A DNA stretch of 64,000 nucleotides from Vicia villosa (Eukaryota; Streptophyta; Magnoliopsida; Fabales; Fabaceae): NCBI RefSeq assembly GCF_029867415.1, contig NW_026705213.1:310001-374000 (forward strand), given 5' to 3'. The translations under genes and the position numbers were made by a program. This document shows positions 33,848-45,224 of the stretch, piece after piece; the first letter of the stretch is position 1; every line of letters starts with the position of its first letter. A model generated the notes under the pieces. The model worked only from the letters and a program-made list of their open reading frames with translations. It was not told the origin of the DNA and searched no databases.

Positions 33848-34618
33848 TTATCCTAAGAGAGTCAACCCTAATTTAGTTCATTTTGCATTTGAGTGTTTGC
33901 TTTTGTTTGTTTATTCTTATGTTCTTTATGCTTATTCTTATATTCTCTATGTTTACTCTTTTGTTGTTTATGTTTATTTAATCTTGCTTTATCGCTTTTA
34001 TTTTATTTCCGTATATATTCATCTGTGGGTATGGGAATGATATTTGAGTGAAGCTCTCAACCCGAGCTTTTGAAAAACAAGAGAGAAAACATAAGTTAGG
34101 AGGTGGTTGTGTAGTGCTAGTCCCCAAGGTGAACACCTTGAATGGCTAATACGAAAACCCCACTTGGAGGAGACTTATTCATGAGATTTGTCATAAGATG
34201 GTTCACCCGTCGCATGACGAAAATCTGATTTCGTCGTTAACTTCAAGGACCTTTAGAACCCGTTACATCTATGGTGATGTAGACATGTCTACTATCAAAA
34301 ATCTTAGAGCCATCATGTGAGGGGATCTTTGGGTAAAGAACATTGAACTATCCCATCATAAGGAGCCTTCCTCATTAGGTTATGTTTTTTCCCAGATTAT
34401 ATCCATCCATTTAATAGCATTGTGTTGCATTCCGTGATGTACGTATGCCATTGCATCTCATAAGAATCACTCTTGCATAAAAAAACCATCACGCATTCGC
34501 ATTCATTAAACATGCATTTCCCAAAATCCAGTATTCATACCTGTCTTCTGCCAACAGTTAACAAGGCAAGCTGATTCCCCGACATCCCTATCAGACACGT
34601 AGTGTTTCCCGAAGAAGA

Positions 34619-34979
34619 ATGGCTGACCAAGAGCAACACAACATGGAAGTTAGGATGGAAATCGATGAGTTGAAGGGAAGCATTACCAAGCTCACTGAGA
34701 TGATGCAAGTACTAATAGCTAGGGATGCTGAACCCCAAAGAACTCTCATAGCTGAAGTCTCCGAAGCCGTTGAGGATCCCATTACTGTTCAAAGGCCACC
34801 TTCTACATGGCCAGAATTTGGTTTACCACCTGGTTACACTCCCCCATTCGCGAATACTTTGGGAGTAGGACTTTCTGCGCAACAGATTGCACCAATACCA
34901 GTCATTGCTGAACAACCTCCGATTGTTCACACTACTGTTCAGCCTCCTCCTTTTGTCTATCATGTTGATGATTCCGAAC
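34619..34979 (+). pseudogene. Ogre derivative gag, N-terminal part
   Basis: Starts with MADQEQHNMEVRMEI and a short coiled-coil-like helix (ELKGSITKLTEMMQVLIARD), followed by a proline-rich linker (PPSTWPEFGLPPGYTPP). This is the usual N-terminus of Ogre/Tat gag. A frameshift at about 34979 (after YHVDDSE) moves the reading to the next frame, which continues as WYQEHNHEVEKVKEKY. The Met at 34619 is the likely true start, being the first in a good context after the leader. Confidence 0.8.
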
Positions 34980-36249
34980 GTGGTATCAAGAACACAACCA
35001 CGAGGTGGAAAAGGTGAAAGAAAAGTACAATGTCCTCGAGAAAATATTGAAAGTCGTTGAAGGAAATGACATCTTTGGATTTGATACCATGAACCTCTGC
35101 TTGGTTTCTGACTTTACTGTGCCTGCAAAGTTCAAAGTCCCTGAGTTCGAGAAATACAAGGGGCACACTTGCCCTAAAGATCATCTGACTATGTACTTTC
35201 GCAAGATGGCTGCCTATGCCAACAATGACAAATTGCTCGTTCACATCTTTCAAGATAGCTTGGCTGGAGCTTCTCTGAAATGGTACATGAGTTTGAAGAG
35301 GGAGCATATCCAAACATGGAGAGACTTAGGCGAAGCTTTCCTGAAACAATACAAGTACAACATGGACTTAGCCCCTGATCGCAGACAACTTCAGACTATG
35401 ACCATGAGAGATAGGGAAACTTTCAAAGGGTATGCCCAACGCTGGAGAGAACTAGTTGCTCAAGTGGAACCTCCTCTTGCTGAGAAAGAGCTTACTGGTA
35501 TGTTTATGGATACCTTGCAGCCAGTGTTCTATGAGAAAATGATTGGAAGTGTTTCTTCTAGTTTTGCTGACCTGGTCACCATTGGAGAAAGGGTCGAAGA
35601 AGGTTTGAAAAGTGGCAAGATTGTCAACGCTGCTGAATCATCCAACAACAACCAACCAAAGAGATTCCCAGGAAACTTCCAGAGAAAGAAAGAAGGTGAA
35701 GCTAATGCTGTAGTGACTGGTGGTGAAGGAACTCAGAATCCACAACCCTACCAAGCTTCGATTTATCCACAAACGCCATTCATGCCTTACTATCAGTATC
35801 CGTATGTCGCAGCTGCTCAACATCAACAACCATACTTACCCATGCCATCGCATCAACAACCAGGGAATGCTTCTCATCAGAATGCTCCGCAAAGTGCTCC
35901 ACAGAATTCTCAACAAAGTCAGGATGAGCAGAATAATCAGAATAGGTCTCAGAAAGGTCCACCAAAAGAGCCTCGCCGCATCGACCCAATTTCGATGACT
36001 TACACTGAATTGTGGCCTGCGCTAATCCATAAGTAGTTGATAGCTCCTAGGCCAACTAAAGCTCCAACGCCACCATTCTCCAAAGGATATAATCTGAATG
36101 CTAAGTGTGCTTTTCATAGTGGAGTAGTTGGTCATTCCATTGAAGACTGTTGGGTTTTGAAAGAGAAGGTTCAAGACCTGATCGAGAGCAAGATGCTCAC
36201 CTTTCGAGATGTTAATCCGAATGTGGTCACCAATCCTCTACCCCGGTGA
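34980..36249 (+). pseudogene. Ogre derivative gag, capsid and zinc-knuckle part
   Basis: The capsid region is open to 36036: VPAKFKVPEFEKYKGHTCPK, IFQDSLAGASLKWYM, FLKQYKYNMDLAPDR and ERVEEGLKSGKI are strong Tat/Ogre gag motifs. A Q/N/P-rich linker follows (about 35640-35960). A TAG at 36034-36036 interrupts the frame, which goes on in phase to 36249 with a knuckle-like CAFHSGVVGHSIEDCW. One frameshift and one stop are the only breaks, so the source gag was functional recently. The protein would form particles; here pol is absent altogether. Confidence 0.88.
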
Positions 36250-38314
36250 GTGCTGAAACACAAGGGATGCTCCTAAAGCCAGATATCAGACGGGAAAGCT
36301 CATTCTTGCTGCTGATAGTTACTAGGCCTTTGTCCTTTCATTTCTTAATTTTCCTTGTTTGTACTGTGTTTTGTCGCATTTGAATTCTGTAATCCTTAAT
36401 CGTAATTTTAATGAAATGAGCATTGCATTTTGTTTTGAACCAATCATAACGTGTCATCTTGTTTTATTTTCGTATCACTTACACAAATTCAAAAATACAA
36501 AAAATGTGCATTTCCACTTCACCTTCTTTATCAGCTTTCTGTCTAAGCAATATTAGAAGGAGAATGACGATAAACGAAATACCCAATTTGCATCAGTGTG
36601 CTTTCAAATAAAACTTTGTTGATGATGTACAGGCATTCTTTCAAATCCCAAAACACTGGAGATATAAGGATAATAATCCATCGTTAACCCATTTGAGCCT
36701 TAGAAGTAGGTGTTTACTTCCTGCACGAAATCGAAACCCTTAATCAAAAACCTGGGGCAGGGTAGTTCTTCAGTTAAAGTGATTAATACATCAGATTTCC
36801 AAGAGAATCAATTCATGGGAACCATTCCCGACCAAAGGTTCAACCACATCCTCTCTTCGTACACAATGTCGAAGTAGTAGTGAACATCCAAAGCTTACAA
36901 CAGTTGTTTCCCTTGAAACATCAATATGGCAGCCACAATTCTCAAATTCTCATGTCATTGTACAAATGTCATACAAGTTTTAAAAAAAAAAATCAAAAGA
37001 AAATCCCGCTAAGTCAAAACCTAAAAAAGGGGACTTAGGCAAAAGTTAGGGATACAAAAAAAATCATCAAAAGATCATTATCAAAAGAAAGAAAAGCAAG
37101 AACAAACTTGTGTGACTTCCAAATCCAAATAAGAATAGGTGACTGCCACCTTAGAATCCATTGGTTCTCAAGCATCGTTCGTGACTCCTCTTGGAAGTTG
37201 AATACATCTGTCAGTTAACTGAACTTAGGACTGAAGTACATCACGAAGAATGGGTGGGATAAATTCAAAATTTGAGCCTATATCCTTTGTTTCTTAAACC
37301 GTGAACCTGACCACGTTACAACCTTCGAAAGTCCTAATTGAAGCAAGGTTTCTTTTGAAAGCATACTAAAGCAAGGATGCGTTAACCTGACTCCTGAATA
37401 TTTGCTAATCATTTGTTTTGATACCATGCTATCACATCATCTTTCACATCTTGAATTTCAAATTTCCATTGCATCCTCATTGGGATTTATTCATCGAATA
37501 CCACAATTTCATTTAAATAAATGATTTTTTTTCAAAACTTGCATGCACGTCGCATTAAAATTACCATTTTGAATTGAATAGTTTCATCTGCAAATCAGCA
37601 CTTTCCATCAAGGAAGTTCCAAAAATGGAAATCGTTTGAAGAGCCTAAAGTAGCACCATTAAGGTTATATCACTTCAGATGTCCGTCATTCAGGGGCATC
37701 CCATTTCAAAGTCCTTCACTGGGGTATTTTCATTTCAAAGTTCCCAAGCATTGGGGCATGTCATATCAGGATCATCAGTTTGAATCCAAATTTTGTTCAA
37801 GCAAGTTTCTCCATATACTCAACATTCTGGGGCAAATCAAGGCCAAGAACTTTCCTTCAAGCAGTCCAAGCAGACTATACCATATTAAGAAGTACTCAAA
37901 TTCAGAATCAATGTCGGGAATTATGCTTGTACAAACCATCCTACCACAAGACCCTTTCCACTTCAAAAAAAAAATATCATTGCCCTCCAATGGGGCATCC
38001 CTTCAAATATTCCAAACCATAAATTTAATTCATACCATGCATTCATAAATCATGCATATCATTCATGGGGCAACCTCCCACAACATCAAATCAAAATTTC
38101 AATCTTGCTATGTCTTTTCCATTGAAATACAAGCTTGGTCCACCATGGATACTCAAAAATTCATAGCCCGTTGGCACCCATCCAGTAAATTCATTACTTG
38201 CACTAATCAACCATCATACGTCATTACATGTGCATCAATTTGCACAAAAGAAAAAACAAAAATGTCTCATACATCAGCACAAAGCATGCATTAGGGATCA
38301 TTATCTTCTTGTTA
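36250..38314 (+). other. Ogre derivative 3' untranslated region, non-repetitive part
   Basis: No pol domain is detectable in any frame. The region has scattered TGGGGCA-type blocks (37690-38070). Open frames here are short and AT-biased and do not match known proteins. A purine-rich stretch at 36985-37100 is notable only for base composition. Confidence 0.7.
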
Positions 38315-39345
38315 ACTTTTGTCAACCCATTGGTTGAAATCAATCAATTTCATTGTCATTTGAATCAACTCATTGGTTGAAAATAATCTGTCTCTTCTTG
38401 TTAACCCATTGGTTAAAATTTATCATTTGCCTCCTCAACTCATTGGTTGAAATTTCAGTCTTATTTTCCGGTTAACATAAGTCAACTCATTGGTTGAAAT
38501 CAGTTTCTTCATACCCTCATCAGTTCATTGATTGATGTTAGTCATATAATCGACTCATTGGTTGATTACGAATTGTTGTTTACCTTCATCTACTCGTTGG
38601 TTGATGTTGGCGTCTATCTGTTTTAATCGTACTCGACTCATTGGTTGAGAACGATGTGTCGACTTTCATCAGCTTAGTGGTTGATGTTAGTTATGTCTTT
38701 TTTTCAACTCATTGGTTGATAACGAATTGTTGTTTACCTACATTAGCTCATTGGTCGATGTTGGTTGTTTCCTTGTTTTAGTCAACTCATTGGTTGATAA
38801 CGAATTGTTGTTTACCTACATTAGCTCATTGGTCGATGTTGGTTGTTTCCTTGTTTTAGTCAACTCATTGGTTGATAACGAATTGTTGTTTACTTACATT
38901 AACTTAGGGGTTGATGTTAGTTATGTCTTTTTCAACTCATTGGTTGATAACGAATTGTTGTTTACTTACATTAACTTAGTGGTTGATGTTAGTTATGTCT
39001 TTTTCAACTCATCGGTTGATAACGAATTGTTGTTTACCTACATTAGCTCATTGGTCGATGTTGGTCGTTTCCTTGTTTTAGTCAACTCATTGGTTGATAA
39101 CGAATTGTTGTTTACCTACATTAACTCATTGGTTGATGTTGGCGTTTCCTGTTTTAATCATACTCGACTCATTGGTTGAGAACGATGTGTCGACTTTCAT
39201 CAGCTTAGTGGTTGATGTTAGTTTTGTCTTTTTTTCAACTTATTGGTTGATAATGAATTGTTGTTTACCTTCATTAACTCGTTGGTTAATGTTGGTTGTT
39301 CCCTTATTTTAATCAAATCAACTCATTGGTTGAGAATAATTTTTG
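38315..39345 (+). repeat. 3' UTR tandem repeats built on CAACTCATTGGTTGA
   Basis: The motif CAACTCATTGGTTGA recurs about every 72-83 bp. It is most regular from 38705 (also 38783, 38861, 38933, 39005, 39083), with a half-repeat (ATTAGCTCATTGGTCGATG or TTAACTTAGTGGTTGATG) about 40 bp after each. Left of 38560 the copies are shorter and more diverged. The long open frame through it (VDNELLFTYI repeated) results from the repeat period and is not a gene. Such variable repeats before the 3' LTR are known for Ogre-type elements and can seed satellites. Confidence 0.9.
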
Positions 39346-39548
39346 GTACCATTGCATTTCCCCAACAAGAATTGTCATTGGAATTCCTTAACCAATTATT
39401 TCAATCCCCACAGAATGTCTCATATCATATTGCATTCAAAAAAAAAGTGTCAATAGCATTCATGTCATAAGCATTGTTGCAGTGATCTTAGGACAAAAAT
39501 TGTGTACTTTGTATTTAAGTCTCTTCACATCTTCGATAGAAGAAACTT

Positions 39549-39561
39549 AAATAGGGGCATC
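39549..39561 (+). other. Ogre derivative polypurine tract
   Basis: AAATAGGGGCATC directly precedes the 3' LTR start TGTCGCACC and is the usual Ogre polypurine region. Confidence 0.75.
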
Positions 39562-39896
39562 TGTCGCACCCCAATTTTTGCCCTACGAATTTCATTCATC
39601 TGGTCATGTCGCATTCACATTTCATTTGCATTTTGATCGTTGCATTTCTTGCATATTTCTCGATTTTGTTTACCTTTTCATTTCAGTCATTAGTTTTATT
39701 GTTAATATTATTATAAGTTTTATTTTTATTGTTATTATTATTATTATTTTATTTTTAGATTTAGTTAAGTTTAGAGTTATTTTGTTATTAATAAAAGAAC
39801 GAATAAAAAAAAATATAACTTTAGATAGTTTAGATTAATTTAAGTTTTAATATTATCTTTTTTTTTAATTTAGATTTAATTTAGATTAATTTTTAT

Positions 39897-39942
<46 letters not shown>

Positions 39943-42900
39943 TGTTCAAATGGTCCCCCAATTCCAAACATTAGAGTCCAAAATTGCTGTCCAAATCCTC
40001 TGCTATCCCATGCCAAGCACAAGGGTCCAAAATCCCTGCTTAGTCCAAAAGATGCTCCTCCAATGTGCCATCGGTCCACTTCTCGTTACACCAACTGGCA
40101 CATCACCATCAAACTCTGCATAATCCTCCAAAGCAGACCAGAAGAAAACAAAATCCAAAAGCTGCTCCAATCTGCACCATAGCTGTCCCAACGGTCCAAA
40201 ACCTGTGCATAAAATTACAAAGTTTATACCAAAATGGACAATCACAAAACCTGCATCTAAAAGCAATGAAAACAGCAACACAAAACCATTCAAAAATCAA
40301 ACTTCAATTTCCCCCCAAATGCATTATGATTCATCTATAAAACAGGGGGAGGAGGAGCCACCAACGAAGGGACACTCCTAAACTCTGCAGAAATTTCCCT
40401 CAAAGCAACCTCAACCCTCAGTCTTCAAATCTAAAACCTTAACTTTAAACTCACATCCTCACACAACAAACACTTCACCTTCAAAACCACACACGCAAAC
40501 ACTCAGTCGCAACAACAACACAACACGACACACATAAAGCACAAACCGCAGTCGAAGAAATAGAAGGAGAGTAAAATAACCAAAAGAGTAAAAGAGGAAT
40601 CGAAGAAGGTACCTGGGCTTGTTATTTACTTGTATTTATTGTTCTTCAACTTGTGTTTTTTCCATCTATTTCATCATGTAACAAACTTGTATCATATAAT
40701 CTGAAATACCAATGAATTGGGGCTTAGGGTTTGTGTGGGATCTGGATTATATATTGGTTTGATTTGTTGTGCGATGACGTGAGAGAGCTTTATCGAGAGA
40801 AATAGCGAGTGAGACCGAGAGAAAACCGTGAAAAACGAAATTTGTAAGAGATGAGAGAATGAATCGCGAGAGAGTTGAATCGCGAGAGAACCGAATCGTG
40901 AGAGAGATCGATTTTTGAGAAGAGGAGCGTTGTTCTTGTTGTTGAACGCTGAGAAGGAATGAGAAAGGAGTTCACGTTCTTTTTTCTGGAAAAAAGAGGG
41001 GCTTGGTCAATTGATTTGGTCCTCCTGGGGTTTTCTAACCCATTTGATTTTAGATGAATAAAGGGGCTTCGGGTCCAGCTTGACCCGGTTCGGCCCACCC
41101 TTTAATGTTTTTTTCTTATTTCTTTCATGGGCCTCACCCTCCATTTGGTTACTACACCCTCCTTCTGGCTCAATAACTTGTTTTTTCTACATAAAAAAAT
41201 TACATTACTTTATTTCTTTGATTAGTTAATTATTTGTTTTATTTGTTAATTAATCATTTTAATTAAACTTCTACTATATTGTTAATTAATTAATGATGTT
41301 AGTTAATCTTTGATTAATTTAATTAATTAACTAAATATGTTTTTTTGATTAATTAAGCTTTACCACAATAATAATCTATTTTTACAAACATTTTCATTCA
41401 ATAAAACATTCGATCCAACATCGAGTCCATTTCAAAACTTCTCACAAAAACTTCAAAAAACAATTTAAACTCATTACTTCATTTCTCGCCCAAGCGCGAA
41501 GCCTCTTTTCATTGCCCAAGTGCAAATTTCACCCAAGTGTGAATCTCATTTCAAAGTTTGTCTTCTCCGCCCAAGTGCGATTAGACCTATTTCATAAACC
41601 CTAAAACGCTTGGTTCAACGTCAAGTTGTTAATCTTCTTTTTATACATTAAATCAAAGTGATTAAGTGACAAGGGGTGCACACCTCTTGAATACCTTCGA
41701 TCCTTTGAATCAAACAATTAAATCAAAGTGATTAAGTGACAAGGGGTGCACACCTCTTGAATACCTTCGATCCTTTGAATCAAACAATTAAATCAAAGTG
41801 ATTAAGTGACAAGGGGTGCACACCTCTTGAATACCTTCGATCCTTTGAATCAAACAATTAAATCAAAGTGATTAAGTGACAAGGGGTGCACACCTCTTGA
41901 ATACCTTCGATCCTTTGAATCAAACAATTAAATCAAAGTGATTAAGTGACAAGGGGTGCACACCTCTTGAATACCTTCGATCCTTTGAATCAAACAATTA
42001 AATCAAAGTGATTAAGTGACAACGGGTGCACACCTCTTGAATACCTTCGATCCTTTGAATCAAACAATTAAATCAAAGTGATTAAGTGACAAGGGGTGCA
42101 CACCTCTTGAATACCTTCGATCCTTTGAATCAAACAATTAAATCAAAGTGATTAAGTGACAAGGGGTGTACACCTCTTGAATACCTTCGATCCTTTGAAT
42201 CAAACAATTAAATCAAAGTGATTAAGTGACAAGGGGTGCACACCTCTTGAATACCTTCGATCCTTTGAATCAAACATTAAATCAAAGTGATTAAGTGACA
42301 AGGTGTGGACACCTCTTGAATACCTTCGATCCTTTGAATCAAAACACTTTAATCAAACCAAGAGGTTAAGTGACAAGGGGTGAACACCTCTTGAATACCT
42401 TGATCTTTTGAATTAAAATACATTAATCCAAACTTGGACAACAAGTGACAATGGGGCTCGCTCCTGTTGAATACCTTGGGTAAAGGACGCTCTAGGTGAA
42501 CACCTTGCTCAAATACTTTACTAAACGTCCGCAAACATCCGTACTAAAAATAAATCAACAAACTCGTAGTTCTTTCGAACTACAATCGCTCTGATTCTTC
42601 CATTGAAGATATGTAGGCATAAGACTCAAATGTCTTGGCGAGCATACTAATAAAAAAAATAATTTCGTAGCCCCGAACTACGATTGCTCTGACTTTCCCC
42701 ATTGGGAATACGTAGGCACAAGACACAAACGTCTTGGCGAGCATAATAATAAAAAATCTTTTCTTTTTTCTCAATAATAAAAACCTAAAAAACATGTTCT
42801 TTCTCTTAATGAAATAAACGTAGACTTAAGCTAACACTCGATTGCAAAACAACTAAATGGATCCCATCGAGTACGATGGAGGTAAGGGGTGCTAATACCT

Positions 42901-43073
42901 TCCCCTTGCTTAACCGACTCCCGAACCCAATTTTGGTTACGAAGACCATCTTTATCCATTTCATTTCATTTGTGGGTTTTATCAATATTTTCCCATTCCC
43001 ATTGGAATAAATAAAATTTGGTGGCGACTCTGTTTGTTACCATATCGTGGCGATCATTTTTTGACCCGCGACA
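39562..43073 (+). repeat. Ogre derivative 3' LTR (3512 bp)
   Basis: Nearly identical to the 5' LTR; 77 bp longer, explained by one extra 70-bp unit, two extra ATT triplets and a net single-base change. The end CCGCGACA is followed by the TSD AAACA. Confidence 0.92.
41648..42347 (+). repeat. 70-bp tandem array, ten units (3' LTR)
   Basis: Units start at 41648 and every 70 bases to 42208; the last starts at 42277. The GTACAC variant is the eighth unit here and the seventh in the 5' LTR, so the gained or lost unit lies before it. The sixth unit has CAACGGG for CAAGGGG. Confidence 0.95.
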
Positions 43074-43690
43074 AAACACACCTCTTGAACTGCATATGAG
43101 ATGTCTGGTCGAGTGAATGTTAAGTATTGCAATGCTCCGACAAGGCTACGATATTTGGTTGGATCATGGTAAGGGTTACCGGATGAACCACTGAGTTTCG
43201 CCTTTGTGTCTACTGGTCTGGGGGATGGTTTGCAGGAGGACATAGCAGCTCGTTCGATAATTTCTTCTGCATATTTCTTTTGAGAAAGAAAAAGGCCTTC
43301 GGGATGTTTGGTGAGAGAAATACCCAAAAAATAACTCAAATGCCCCAGATCCTTCATGGAGAATTCGGAACTCAATTGTTCCATGATAGATTCTCTAAGA
43401 GTGTCAGATGATGCAGTAAGAATAATGTCATCCACATACAAAAGAATATAAGCTATATCATTGCCATGATGATATATAAAAAGAGAGTGGTCAGAAATAC
43501 TGTGAGAGAAACCCATTGTAGCTACATAATCAGTAAAGTGCTGGTACCAGGCGCGAGGTGCTTGTTTTAGACCATATATAGATTTCTTCAATAAACAGAC
43601 ATGATCAGGAAATTAAAAATGACGAAATCCAGGAGGTTGATGCATGTATACGGTTTAACGAAGGTTCCCATGCAAGAAATCATTTTTAAC
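43074..43690 (-). pseudogene. Copia 2 reverse transcriptase, catalytic part
   Basis: 43074-43591 encodes [20 protein letters not shown], the catalytic LLYVDDIIL, MKDLGHLSYFLGI and YRSLVGALQYLTFTRPDISY. Past 43073 the frame runs into the inserted LTR and its last residues are foreign. Upstream, MHQPPGF is followed by stops (TAA near 43614 and 43658), so the frame to the RT N-terminus is broken. The YVDD site itself is intact. Confidence 0.9.
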
Positions 43691-44268
43691 ATCTAATTGA
43701 TGAAGACAACATGATTTAGACAAGTAACACTTAGAACCGTTCGAATGGTAGCCGGTTTGACCACCGGGCTGAATGTGTCACCACAATCAACTCCTGTTTG
43801 TTGATTTGCACCATTACCTACAAGGCGAGCTTTGTATCTCTCAAAAGATCCGTCAAATTTCTTTTTATGCCTGAAAATCCACAAACTTCGAATAACATTA
43901 GCATTAGACGGACGAGGAACTAAGTCCCACATCTTATTTTCAATAAGAGCATCATATTTGTCTTTCATGGCCATTTTCCAATTTTGATCATTTAATGCAT
44001 CAATGAGATTTGTAGGTAGAGGGGATATGGAGGTTGAGGTTGATGTATGGAGATTGAAGAGTTTGCGTGGTTTGGCAATATCGTGTTGGGCTCTCGTTGT
44101 CATTTGAGGGGAGATGGGCTGATTTTGTTGTGAGGGTGGAGGAGTCGGAAGTGATGTAGTGGATGAGAATGAAACGATGTCTGGTAATGATGGTTTTAGA
44201 GGTGATGTTGTGGATGTGGCTGATTTTATGGTTGGTGAGGTGTGATTGTGGGAGGGTGACGGAGGCAA
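43691..44268 (-). pseudogene. Copia 2 RT N-terminus and Ser/Pro linker
   Basis: Starts in a Ser/Pro/Thr-rich linker (PPSPSHNHTSP) typical between copia integrase and RT. It then has the RT start: ALNDQNWKMAMKDKYDALIE, NKMWDLVPRPSNANVI, RYKARLVGNGANQ and DCGDTFSPVVKPATIRTVL. The frame then meets stops before the next block. Confidence 0.88.
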
Positions 44269-44337
44269 ATTAAAAGAAGATGGTGAGGGTTGGTAAATGT
44301 TTATTTGAACTGGTGTAGTTAGGGGTGAAGTGCGATT

Positions 44338-45224
44338 TTAATGGTTAGAGGATGGAGCACTATAGGAATAGGATGGAAGGAAGGGTGTGTCGTCATCCAA
44401 AAAAATATAACCAACCGTTGTAGGAACATTTAGATTAGAAAACGAAAGCTTAGTTTCATAAAAAATGACATGCCGAGAAATAAATATTTTACGGCTAGAT
44501 AAATCATAGCATTTGTATCCTCTATGATTTGAGGGATATCCTAAGAAGACCACAAGGTGTAAAATGAGCTTGTAACTTATTTCTATATGATGAAGGTATG
44601 AGAGGATAGCAAAGACATCCAAAGACACGAAGGTGAGTATAGGCCGGATCTTTTTGGTAGAGTATTTTAGTGGGTGATTGAAGGGAAAGCTTTTTATTTG
44701 GAAGGATATTATGTAGGTAAGTGGCCATGTGTAGTGCATAATGCCACATTGATGGAGGTTAAGAGGCATGGGCGAGAAGGGTACGGATGATGTTGCTTAT
44801 GGTACGAATTTTTCTTTCGGCTTTTCCATTTTGTGAGGACACGAAAATCTAAAAGACATTCCATTTTTTTAACAAAAATTATGAAACATAGTGTTATCAT
44901 ATTCTTTACCGCTGTCACATTGGAAACAGTTAATTTTTCTTTCAAATTGTGTTTCAATGTGAGTTATAAATTGAAGAAAAATGGAATGAGTCTGAGATTT
45001 TGTATGAATTGGAAAAGTCCATAAAAAATTTGTGTAATCGTCAAGAAATAACACATAGTAACGATGACCTTCAGATTTAAGAATTGGTGAAGTCCAGAGG
45101 TCGCTGTGCACAATATCAAAAGGAATAAAAGTACGAGACAGAGAGACAACTTTCTCTAATGTAATAAGTCTCAGAACAATTACTTTTGTAATTCATGCCT
45201 GTGGACCTCCTTTTTTTTCATGCC
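44338..45224 (-). pseudogene. Copia 2 integrase
   Basis: The catalytic core is read in pieces. HSDLWTSPILKSEGHRYY and CDSGKEYDN (44869-45111) give the two Asp residues. The Glu-bearing part (44770-44868) is frameshifted, and 44338-44769 holds the C-terminal parts LRVFGCLCYPL and FLGYPSNHRGYKCYDLSSRK in two frames. Upstream (45150-45224) only a degraded pre-integrase segment remains before the solo LTR. At least three frameshifts make it inactive. Confidence 0.82.

Larger units (their letters stand above)
30393..43073 (+). mobile_element. Young gag-only Ogre/Tat derivative (12.7 kb)
   Basis: LTRs 30393-33827 and 39562-43073 start TGTCGCACCCC and end CCGCGACA; the TSD AAACA is perfect (30388-30392, 43074-43078). 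The primer site matches tRNA-Arg, the Ogre signature. The internal 5.7 kb has a gag with two lesions, no protease, RT, RNase H or integrase, and a long 3' untranslated region ending in a tandem-repeat block and a polypurine tract. Aligning the LTRs by eye gives about 12 substitutions in 3.4 kb, so it is one of the youngest insertions here. It must have been mobilised by a complete Ogre. Confidence 0.9.

Noticed and set aside
38712..39179. 155-codon open frame with repeated VDNELLFTYI
   Set aside because: The frame is open because most repeat periods are multiples of three (72 or 78 bp). It lies in the 3' UTR repeat of an Ogre derivative, and some period changes break it.
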